Assembly (NCBI GenBank): GCA_963721645.1
Contig: CAVRJK010000002.1
Coordinates: forward strand, 372,001-436,000
DNA length: 64,000 nt
Source: JALZKA01 sp963721645
GTDB lineage: Bacteria; Actinomycetota; Thermoleophilia; Solirubrobacterales; 70-9
Direction: 5' to 3'
Position numbers and translations under genes: made by a program. The notes under the pieces were generated by a model. The model made no database searches and was not told the DNA's origin. It saw only the letters and a list, made by a program, of their open reading frames with translations. Of this stretch, positions 10,028 through 16,877 are shown piece by piece (within the stretch, counting starts at the first letter, position 1; the number at the start of each line of letters is the position of its first letter).

Positions 10028-10462
10028 GTGGCTGTGCCCACGGGCCTCGAGCACATTCGCGGGATCGTGAACGGCGACGTGCCTCAAGCGGCTATGGCAC
10101 TGACTCTGGGCTTCGAGTTGACCCACGCCGATTTCGGGGAGTCAAGGTTCGAGGCCGTGCCCGGCCACCAGCACTTAAACCCCCTGGGAACCGTCCACGG
10201 CGGGCTCGCGATGACGATGCTCGACTCGGCCGCTGGGTGCGCCGTTCACACGACTCTCGGTGAGGGCGAGATGTACGCGACGCTCGAGACCAAGGTGAAC
10301 ATGCTGCGCCCGGTCCTTCCGGACACCGGGACGATCGTGGCCGAGGGCAGGGTGATCAATAGGGGCTCGCGCACCGCGCTGGCCGAGGCGACGCTGACTT
10401 CGGCCGAGACCGGCAAGGCGCTCGCCCATGCGACGTCCACGTGCCTGATCATGGGCGAGTAA
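10028..10462 (+). CDS. PaaI-family hotdog thioesterase
   Basis: This 144-residue single hotdog-domain protein resembles PaaI/YdiI acyl-CoA thioesterases. The signature HGGLAMTMLDSA (HGG at 57-59, D66) carries the usual catalytic acid and helix. It would hydrolyse aryl- or acyl-CoA esters in the cytoplasm, normally as a tetramer. It starts with GTG close to the divergent monooxygenase gene, so the two probably share a 26-base promoter region. Confidence 0.88.
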   Translation: MAVPTGLEHIRGIVNGDVPQAAMALTLGFELTHADFGESRFEAVPGHQHLNPLGTVHGGLAMTMLDSAAGCAVHTTLGEGEMYATLETKVNMLRPVLPDTGTIVAEGRVINRGSRTALAEATLTSAETGKALAHATSTCLIMGE

Positions 10463-10487
10463 CCAACAAGGGATGCGGCGACGGCAA

Positions 10488-10509
10488 GGACTTCACCCCG
10501 TGAAGTTCC
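10488..10509. terminator. Hairpin between convergent genes
   Basis: CTTCAC and GTGAAG form a six-base stem around a CCCC-type loop, extended by GGA/TCC with a bulge. It lies between the thioesterase stop and the opposing coiled-coil gene stop. No T-tract follows, so a terminator role is only likely from position. Confidence 0.35.
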
Positions 10510-10532
10510 GAGCGCGGCGCATACTCCGCCAC

Positions 10533-11276
10533 CTAGCGCAGCTTTGCCAGCTTCCCCTCGGCTCGTTCAACCTTTCCGTCCGCAGATTCCCGCGTGCGCT
10601 CGGCCTTGGCGAGTTCGCCCTCGGCCCGGGCGACTTCGCGCGCGGCCTCTCTGGCCTCGGCCTTGGCGCCTTTGAGAGCTCTCTTGGCTTCCGCTACGCG
10701 CTCACGTGAGGCTTCCTTCTCCTTGGCGGCAGGGGCGTCCTCGTCGGCCCTCCTGGACTTCGCGGCCTTCTTGTGGCGCGCGGCCTGGGGCGGTGCCGCC
10801 AGGTTTTCGAGCCCGACTGACGCGGAGCGCTCTTCGCGCTCGATCCGGCCGGCGGTCAGCCGCTCGGCCAAGTTTGCGTCTACCTGGGCGGCCTGAAGCG
10901 TCTCTCGCACCCGGTCCAGCGTCGCTGAAGACGCGCCGACGCCGAGGGCGCCGGCCGAGGCTACGAGTTCTTCCAGCAGCTCGCCCTCCTCGTGGGCAAG
11001 CTCGCGCATCCGCTTGACGTCGACCCTGCCCGACGTCGCCTTGCGGAGCTTCTCAGCCAGTCCCAGATAGCGCTTGACCGGCTTCGGGTCCTCGAGGGCG
11101 AGGGCATTCACGACCGCGGCAGCCTTCGAGGGTTTGCGCCTCGCCTTGACGCGGGCGGCCTCGTCGTCGGCTCCTTCCGCGCGAAGCTCCTTCGCCAGGG
11201 CGTCGCGGGCTTTGATGAATTCAGCAGGCGGCCCGCCGTACATCTCGTCGAGTGCCTTTTCGGTCTTCTTCCTCAA
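10533..11276 (-). CDS. Hypothetical protein with charged C-terminal coiled coil
   Basis: This 247-residue protein belongs to no family I recognise. The first 150 residues are helical-looking and contain a GGPPAEFIKARDALAKELR segment. The last 80 residues are an Ala/Lys/Glu/Arg-rich coiled coil of the form EAKRALKGAKAEAREAAREV. No signal or membrane segment is present. Its TTG start overlaps the TetR stop by four bases (TTGA), so the two are translationally coupled and probably share function or regulation. Confidence 0.7.
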   Translation of the reverse strand: MRKKTEKALDEMYGGPPAEFIKARDALAKELRAEGADDEAARVKARRKPSKAAAVVNALALEDPKPVKRYLGLAEKLRKATSGRVDVKRMRELAHEEGELLEELVASAGALGVGASSATLDRVRETLQAAQVDANLAERLTAGRIEREERSASVGLENLAAPPQAARHKKAAKSRRADEDAPAAKEKEASRERVAEAKRALKGAKAEAREAAREVARAEGELAKAERTRESADGKVERAEGKLAKLR

Positions 11277-11923
11277 CTCGATCGGACGGTCGCGAGGGCG
11301 CTGTCCACGCAGGCCTTCACGACTTGCTCCGACTCAACGCGAAAAAGGTCGGGCAGCCCGGTGTCGGAGCGCTTCATCCCAACTCTGATCCGGGCGAGGT
11401 GCATCGCACCGAGCATCTGAGTCCACAGAAGGTTCGCGGTGAAGTCAGGATCTTCGACCTTGAAAACTCCGGCCTCGTTGCCCGCGCGGAGGATTCGCGC
11501 GACATGATCCACGCAGTCGATCATTGCCCGGCCGAGTCGCAGCCAGATCACCTCGGAGACGATCTCGTTCAGCTCGCCTGCCGGCCTGCGCATGATCGCG
11601 AGCGACGAGTCGAGGAAGGCCGGATACCGCTCGCAAAAGCCGGCATAGGCGAAGGCCATCCGTTCCATGCGGTCGACTGGGTCCTCCGTGGCGGATGCCT
11701 CCGCGGCGTCAAGCTCGCCGACCAGCTCGTTGAGGTAATCGGCGACCGTGGCGACAAACAACTCCTCCTTCGAGGAGAATTGGCGATAGATGAGACCGCG
11801 AGCAATTCCGACGGACTTCGCGATCTCCTCGATCGGGGCGTCCTGGACACCACGTTCGTCGAACAGAGCACGGGTTGCTGCGATCAGTTCGCGTTCGCGA
11901 TTTTGCCTTTGTGTGGTGGCCAC
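11273..11923 (-). CDS. TetR-family regulator, divergent from desaturase operon
   Basis: The N-terminal helix-turn-helix (RELIAATRALFDERGV...IAKSVGIARGLIYRQFSSKEELF) is typical TetR, followed by a helical ligand domain. The GTG at 11923 follows AGGTG; an in-frame ATG at 11956 would lie inside the operator region and is less likely. The gene diverges from a ferredoxin reductase and fatty acid desaturase, the arrangement of DesT-type acyl-CoA sensors. That this one senses acyl-CoA and controls desaturation is inference from position. Confidence 0.85.
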   Translation of the reverse strand: MATTQRQNRERELIAATRALFDERGVQDAPIEEIAKSVGIARGLIYRQFSSKEELFVATVADYLNELVGELDAAEASATEDPVDRMERMAFAYAGFCERYPAFLDSSLAIMRRPAGELNEIVSEVIWLRLGRAMIDCVDHVARILRAGNEAGVFKVEDPDFTANLLWTQMLGAMHLARIRVGMKRSDTGLPDLFRVESEQVVKACVDSALATVRSS

Positions 11924-11925
11924 TG

Positions 11926-12003
11926 CACCTAACGATACGACAACCTTCTGTGACATGAGAACACAAGGTTGACGGTCGTTCTCACCATGAGCTACGTTAG
12001 GTG
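11926..12003. promoter_or_regulatory. Divergent promoter with nested inverted repeats (TetR operator candidates)
   Basis: Three perfect inverted repeats lie here: CACCTAACG (11926-11934) with CGTTAGGTG (11995-12003), CAACCTT (11941-11947) with AAGGTTG (11965-11971), and TGAGAAC (11956-11962) with GTTCTCA (11978-11984). A plus-strand promoter TTGACG (11969-11974), 18-base spacer, TACGTT (11993-11998) overlaps the right arms. A repressor bound here would block the desaturase operon. Which repeat is the operator cannot be decided by eye. Confidence 0.6.
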
Positions 12004-12035
12004 TCCGATGAGTAACGGATTTTCGACACCAGTTT

Positions 12036-13151
12036 GTGCGCAGGCGCCCCGTGGCTGAGGTTGGGGCGCAGCCAAAGGTCCCCGCGTTCCGCAGGCGCGC
12101 GCTCCAGGCGATGCGCGGCCTGTTCACACCGCTCCTGCCGGACGACTATCTGGAACTGATCAATCCCTTGTGGTCCACCCGTGAGCTTCGCGGCCGGATC
12201 GAACGCATCAAGCGTGAGAACGACAATGCGGTCACGATCCTGATCAAGCCCGGATTCGAGTGGGAAGGCCACAGCCCTGGTCAGTACCTGCGGGTCGGCG
12301 TCGTGGTGGACGGTGTCCACCACTGGCGTGCCTACTCGCTCACCTCGGATCCCGATCGCGTCGACGGTTGGATCTCGATCACTCCGAAGACGGTCGATGA
12401 AGGGGTCGTCTCGCCCTTTTTCAACCAGAAGGCGCGACCGGGCGACATCGTTCGCCTCGGCGGGGTGGAGGGGACCTTCGTCCTGCCCGACCCCCTGCCG
12501 CAGAAGATCCTGTTCATTTCGGCCGGATCGGGTATCACGCCGATCATGAGCATGCTCCGTGCGCTCGACCATCGCAACGAGATCGGCGACGTCCATCACA
12601 TCCATTCCGCCCGGCGCGGCGACGGCGTGATCTTCGGCGACACGCTCGAGGAGATCGACCGCAAGCACTCGGGCTTCAACCTGCATCGCCAGACCACTGG
12701 CGAGGACGGCCGGATCGGGCCGAAGGACCTCGACAACCTGTGTCCCGACTGGCGCGAGCGCTCGGTGTACCTCTCCGGCCCCGGCGAGATGATCGACGCC
12801 TTTCACGATCACTTCGAGTCCGATCCAGACGCTGACCCCGAGCTCCTGCATCTCGAACGCTTCCAGCCCAAGGGCGGGGGGTCAGAGGAAGGCAAGGGCG
12901 GCCAGGTGACCTTCCTCAAATCCGACTGCGTCACGACGTGCGACGGCAGCCAGCCGATTCTTGAGGCCGGCGAAGACGCCGGGCTCGAGCTCGAGCACGG
13001 GTGTCGTATGGGCATCTGCCACACCTGCGTCGGCACCCTCAAATCGGGTGAGGTGCGCGACATGCGCACCGGGGAGCTGTCGGGACGGAACGGCGAGATG
13101 GTCCGCATTTGCGTGAACACCGCCGAAGGCGATGTCGAGATCGAACTTTGA
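12036..13151 (+). CDS. Ferredoxin reductase with C-terminal [2Fe-2S] domain (desaturase electron donor)
   Basis: The order is an FAD-binding FNR-type barrel with RAYSLT (98-103), an NAD(P)-binding domain with GSGITP (164-169), and a plant-type [2Fe-2S] domain with C323, C328, C331 and C359 (CRMGICHTC...ICV). This matches Rv3230c-type reductases that pass electrons to an acyl-CoA desaturase, here the next gene. The GTG at 12036 is used. A better-placed ATG at 12008, next to the promoter, leads into this frame only if one C of CCCC at 12047-12050 is removed. Confidence 0.88.
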   Translation: MRRRPVAEVGAQPKVPAFRRRALQAMRGLFTPLLPDDYLELINPLWSTRELRGRIERIKRENDNAVTILIKPGFEWEGHSPGQYLRVGVVVDGVHHWRAYSLTSDPDRVDGWISITPKTVDEGVVSPFFNQKARPGDIVRLGGVEGTFVLPDPLPQKILFISAGSGITPIMSMLRALDHRNEIGDVHHIHSARRGDGVIFGDTLEEIDRKHSGFNLHRQTTGEDGRIGPKDLDNLCPDWRERSVYLSGPGEMIDAFHDHFESDPDADPELLHLERFQPKGGGSEEGKGGQVTFLKSDCVTTCDGSQPILEAGEDAGLELEHGCRMGICHTCVGTLKSGEVRDMRTGELSGRNGEMVRICVNTAEGDVEIEL

Positions 13152-13162
13152 GCACTTCGTAA

Positions 13163-13186
13163 GGGTCTGACCCCGGGTCTGGCCCC
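13163..13186. repeat. Tandem GGGTCTGRCCCC repeat between reductase and desaturase
   Basis: GGGTCTGACCCC is followed directly by GGGTCTGGCCCC, preceded by CGTAA. It is the same tandem unit as at 565-589 on the opposite strand. It lies inside the short gap of a presumed operon, so it is tolerated within a transcript. Confidence 0.7.
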
Positions 13187-13216
13187 TTGCGGCGAAACTG
13201 ACACGAAAGGAATCGA

Positions 13217-14575
13217 ATGAACCCCGTACTTGCCCCTGAAGACGAAATTCCGAGCCCCCTCGCTCACCTCACCGACGAGCAGATCGACGAGCTTGCGAAG
13301 GAGTTCGACGCGATCCACGACGACGTCTACTCCGATCTCGGCGAGCACGACCGTCGCTACATCACGGCGATGATCGAGTTTCATCGCCGCCTCGCGGTGA
13401 TGTCCCGCGTCACGCTGCTCGGAGCGGACTTCAAGCCCGCCTGGGTCTTCGGCACGGTCACCAACTCGGCGGCCAAGATCCTCGAGAACATGGAGATCGG
13501 CCACAACGTCATGCACGGCCAGTGGGACTGGATGAACGATCCCCAGATCCACTCGTCCAACTGGGACTGGGACACGGCCTCGACCGCGGAAGCCTGGAAG
13601 CACTCCCACAACTACGTCCACCATACGTTCACGAACATCCGCGGCAAGGACAAGGACCTCGGCTACGAGATCATGCGGATCGACCCGCACCAGCCCTGGC
13701 ATCCCGTCTATCTCTTCCAGCCCATCTACAACCTCGTGCTGATGGCGCTCTTCGAGTGGGGGGTCGCCTTCCACGACATGGACCTCGAGGCCGTTCGCTC
13801 CGGCGAGAAGTCCAAGGAAGATGTCGTCAAGGACCTCAAGGGCATCGGGGGCAAGGCGAGAGACCAGATCGTCAAGGACTACGTCGGATGGCCTGCCATC
13901 TCGGCTGCCGCCGCGGGCGCGGTGGACTTTGTGGTCCGGCGCGACAAGGACAAGGCGCTCAAGCGTGCCCGCGACACGTTCAAGAAAGCGGCCACTGCAA
14001 ACGCAACAGCGAACGTCGCGAGGAACCTATGGACGCACGCGATCATCTTCTGCGGCCACTTCCCCGATCAGACGTACACCTTCTCCGAGGAGGAGACGAA
14101 GGACGAGAGCCGAGGCGGCTGGTATGTCCGCCAGCTCACCGGCGCTGCAAACATCGAGGGCGGTCCGCTGTTTCATGTGATGTCGGGCAACCTCGGCTAT
14201 CAGGTTGAGCACCACCTGTTCCCGGACATGCCCTCGAGTCGCTACGCCCAGATCGCGCCGCGCGTGAAGGACATCTGCGAGCGCTACGAGCTGCCCTACA
14301 ACTCGGGGCCGTTCTTCCAGCAATGGGGCATGGTCAACCGGACCATCGCCCGCCTCGCCTTCCCCGGCGGAACGCCGCGGCCCAAGCCAGGTCCTTACGT
14401 TGGTGACGATGGTTCCGCTCCAAGCGCAAACGGCGCAAGCAGGAACGGCTCCTCCAACGGCTCGAGCAACGGCAAGGCTCGCGAGCGCGAACCTGCGTCC
14501 CAAGGCGCGCCTGAGGCGGGCCCCGAGCAGCCTGACGACGGCGTCAAGGTCGATCCTCCTGAGCGCGGAGATTGA
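13217..14575 (+). CDS. Membrane fatty acid desaturase (DesA3-like)
   Basis: This 452-residue di-iron desaturase carries three His boxes: HNVMH (96-100), HNYVHH (131-136) and QVEHH (329-333). Between the boxes are two hydrophobic blocks. It would introduce a double bond, by family most likely delta-9, into acyl-CoA or lipid-bound chains at the membrane, using electrons from the preceding reductase. The ATG follows AAAGGAATCGA. The last 55 residues are a Ser/Asn/Gly-rich tail (NGSSNGSSNG) that looks disordered and is not part of the catalytic domain. Confidence 0.9.
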   Translation: MNPVLAPEDEIPSPLAHLTDEQIDELAKEFDAIHDDVYSDLGEHDRRYITAMIEFHRRLAVMSRVTLLGADFKPAWVFGTVTNSAAKILENMEIGHNVMHGQWDWMNDPQIHSSNWDWDTASTAEAWKHSHNYVHHTFTNIRGKDKDLGYEIMRIDPHQPWHPVYLFQPIYNLVLMALFEWGVAFHDMDLEAVRSGEKSKEDVVKDLKGIGGKARDQIVKDYVGWPAISAAAAGAVDFVVRRDKDKALKRARDTFKKAATANATANVARNLWTHAIIFCGHFPDQTYTFSEEETKDESRGGWYVRQLTGAANIEGGPLFHVMSGNLGYQVEHHLFPDMPSSRYAQIAPRVKDICERYELPYNSGPFFQQWGMVNRTIARLAFPGGTPRPKPGPYVGDDGSAPSANGASRNGSSNGSSNGKAREREPASQGAPEAGPEQPDDGVKVDPPERGD

Positions 14576-14593
14576 GCCAGACCTTTAGTCAAA

Positions 14594-14687
14594 TTCCTCC
14601 GGGCTAAGCAACTAGCCCATCCCCGCCGATGTAAGTACCGGCGGCATAAAGGCGCGAATCCCGTGATCGAGCCGTAATCCGGAGGAA
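14594..14687 (+). promoter_or_regulatory. Structured 5' leader masking a ribosome site (riboswitch-like, class unknown)
   Basis: TTCCTCC (14594-14600) is a perfect complement of GGAGGAA (14681-14687), which is the ribosome site of the TTG-started sensor kinase. Enclosed are three hairpins: GGGCTA/TAGCCC (14601-14618), CCGCCG/CGGCGG (14623-14644) and GGC-CGA/TCG-GCC (14651-14673). This closed multibranch form would hide the ribosome site. It matches no riboswitch class I know. The first hairpin could instead end the desaturase transcript. Confidence 0.5.
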
Positions 14688-14697
14688 AGAGGAAAGA

Positions 14698-16431
14698 TTG
14701 AGAGGAAGGCGTTTCGTCGTCTTCGCCGCTACGGCAGCGCTGATCACGGCCGCCCTGGTCGTCTTCGGGCTGCAGCTGCGCGGCTCCCAGCAGGATTCCC
14801 GTGAAGACCTCCAGGAGCGATTTGCGGACGCCGTCGCGAACAACGCCGCTTTGACCCAGGCGCTTTTCGGCAGCACAACTGCCTCCTCCAGCGCAGACTT
14901 CGCCGATCAGTTCGGAGGTGAGAACGTCTCAGATGGCGAACTGGAAAAGCAAGTCGAGGAAGGCAACTCTCCTTACGGCCTGATCGTCGACCAGAACGGC
15001 GCCGTCCTGGCTGCGTCCAAGGAGACCCCTAAGGGCGCGGAAGCACGCCTCGGCGAGGTGCCCCAGCACGTCGAGGCAGCGCTCGACGAGCAGGGCTTCG
15101 GCCTCTCTGACGCCGTCACGACTCCCGACGGGGTTCAGGTTTTCGAGTTTTCGACGGGATTCGAGGCGGAGGACGGGTCGAGGCGCGTGTTGGTGGCCGC
15201 GATTGATCCGTTCGTCCTGACCAGTTTTCTTGGCTCGTATCTCAACCAGGCTCGCCGGCTGGACGGCGAACAGGCCTACATTGTTGACAGCGGCGGAGTC
15301 ATCGTCGCCTCCACCAATGAGGCCGAGAGGCCCCTCAGCTCTGAGTTGATGGAGAGGGGCCTTGAGGAGGGCACGGGGAACTACGGCAGCGACCGCCATT
15401 ACGCGACGGCGCCGATCGAGGGAACAAGTTGGTTGATCATCTCGACTACCCCGAGCAGCCAGTTGTTTTCCGCGGTGAGCGGCGCGGGTCAGTGGATACC
15501 GTGGCTGATCTTCGTCTTCTTCGCCGGGGCAGCGGTCGTGGCCTTCACGATGTCGCTACGTGCCCTCGCGGATGCGGATCGCCTGAAGATCGCAAACGAT
15601 CAGCTTGAGGCGATCAACGATGAGCTCGAGCACCGCGCCCGTGAGCTTCAGCGCTCAAATGAGGAGCTCGAGCAGTTCGCGTCGATCGCCTCACACGATC
15701 TCTCCGAGCCGTTGCGGAAGGTTCAGATGTTCTCGAAGCAGCTGCAGACCTCAGAGGTCGGCCGCCTGTCCGAGAAGGGTTCGGATTACGTGGACCGGAT
15801 GATCGACGCCGGCGAGCGGATGCAGCACCTGATTGAGGACTTGCTCGAGTTCTCTCGGGTGACCACGCGAGGCCGCCCCTTTGTCCCGGTTGACCTGGAG
15901 AAGATCTTCCGTGACGCGATCTCCGATCTCGAGGTGCCGCTGACCGAGTCGGACGCACACGTGGATCTCGCTTCGCTCCCGACGATCGAAGCAGACCCGT
16001 TGCAGATGCGGCAGTTGGCCCAGAATCTGATCTCGAATGCCGTCAAGTTCCGCCACGACGGCGTGGCTCCTGAAGTGACGATCACGAGCGAAGTGCGCGG
16101 ACGCGAGGCGCGTATCCAGGTGAGCGACAACGGGATCGGATTCGACCCGCGATACGCGATGCGGATCTTCCGTGTGTTTGAGCGCCTGCACGGCCGAAAC
16201 TCGTATCCGGGGACCGGAATCGGCCTTGCGCTCTGCCGCAAGATCGCCGAGCGCCACGGTGGCGGTATCGTCGCCGAAGGTACACCGGGCGAGGGCGCGT
16301 CCTTCACGGTCACGCTGCCGGTCCGCCAGTTCCAGCGGCCGCGGCCAAACGGCTCTGGTCCTGCGATCAACGGCCATTCCGAAGCCCTAAAAACGGAGGA
16401 GGCAGCGGGTGCCATCAACAAACGGTCATAA
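14698..16431 (+). CDS. Membrane sensor histidine kinase with extracytoplasmic Cache-like domain
   Basis: Membrane helix 1 (about 6-26) and helix 2 (about 266-288) flank a 240-residue external domain of Cache type (YGLIVDQNGAVLAAS; AYIVDSGGVIVAST). A coiled coil then leads to HisKA with SHDLSEPLRK (H333) and the ATPase domain with N-box QNLISNAVK, DNGIGF (477-482) and GTGIGL (505-510). The Rcp1-like kinase core (SHDLSEPLRKVQMFSKQL) is phytochrome-related, but no phytochrome domain is present. The TTG start is set by GGAGGAAAGAGG. Its end overlaps the response regulator gene. Confidence 0.9.
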   Translation: MRGRRFVVFAATAALITAALVVFGLQLRGSQQDSREDLQERFADAVANNAALTQALFGSTTASSSADFADQFGGENVSDGELEKQVEEGNSPYGLIVDQNGAVLAASKETPKGAEARLGEVPQHVEAALDEQGFGLSDAVTTPDGVQVFEFSTGFEAEDGSRRVLVAAIDPFVLTSFLGSYLNQARRLDGEQAYIVDSGGVIVASTNEAERPLSSELMERGLEEGTGNYGSDRHYATAPIEGTSWLIISTTPSSQLFSAVSGAGQWIPWLIFVFFAGAAVVAFTMSLRALADADRLKIANDQLEAINDELEHRARELQRSNEELEQFASIASHDLSEPLRKVQMFSKQLQTSEVGRLSEKGSDYVDRMIDAGERMQHLIEDLLEFSRVTTRGRPFVPVDLEKIFRDAISDLEVPLTESDAHVDLASLPTIEADPLQMRQLAQNLISNAVKFRHDGVAPEVTITSEVRGREARIQVSDNGIGFDPRYAMRIFRVFERLHGRNSYPGTGIGLALCRKIAERHGGGIVAEGTPGEGASFTVTLPVRQFQRPRPNGSGPAINGHSEALKTEEAAGAINKRS

Positions 16432-16873
16432 GTCGATGACGATTCTCATAGCCGAGGACGATCCCGACGACCGGGTTCTCACTCGTGAGGCGATGGAGTC
16501 GGCGCATGTCGCGAACGAGATTCGATTCGTGAACGACGGCCAGTACCTGATGGATTACCTGCGCAGGGAGGGTGAGTATGCGGATCCCGAGGCGGACGCG
16601 CCGATGCCGGGCATCATCCTGCTCGACCTCAACATGCCGCGGATGGATGGGAGGGAGGCGCTCGCCGAGATCAAGTCCGATCCTGAGCTCCGCAAGATCC
16701 CGGTCGTGGTCCTGACGACCTCGAAGGCCGAAGAGGACATCGCCAAGACATACGATCTCGGCGTCAACTCCTTCATCACAAAGCCTGTCACCTTCACGGC
16801 TCTCGTCGAGGTGATGAAGACCTGGTCTCGGTACTGGTTCGAGATCGTGGATCTGCCCGGCGGGAAGCATTAG
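16409..16873 (+). CDS. Single-domain response regulator, Rcp1-like
   Basis: A 154-residue REC domain carries acidic pocket EDDPDD, phospho-acceptor D73 in LLDLNMP, Thr in VLTTSK and Lys in ITKPV. There is no output domain, so it acts by protein contact or as a phosphate shuttle. The GTG start at 16409 follows GGAGGAGG and lies inside the kinase gene, giving a 23-base overlap and likely coupled translation. It is the natural partner of the kinase and may relay to the REC-GGDEF-EAL protein that follows. Confidence 0.9.
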   Translation: MPSTNGHKSMTILIAEDDPDDRVLTREAMESAHVANEIRFVNDGQYLMDYLRREGEYADPEADAPMPGIILLDLNMPRMDGREALAEIKSDPELRKIPVVVLTTSKAEEDIAKTYDLGVNSFITKPVTFTALVEVMKTWSRYWFEIVDLPGGKH

Positions 16874-16877
16874 AGCC

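Noticed and set aside
12008..12058. 16-codon leader peptide before the ferredoxin reductase
   Set aside because: The short frame from the ATG at 12008 joins the reductase frame if one C is removed at 12047-12050, so it is better explained as the true N-terminus with a surplus base.
14594..14687. Cyclic di-GMP (GEMM) riboswitch before the signalling operon
   Set aside because: The tetraloop/receptor and conserved core bases of GEMM are missing although the downstream operon makes cyclic di-GMP.
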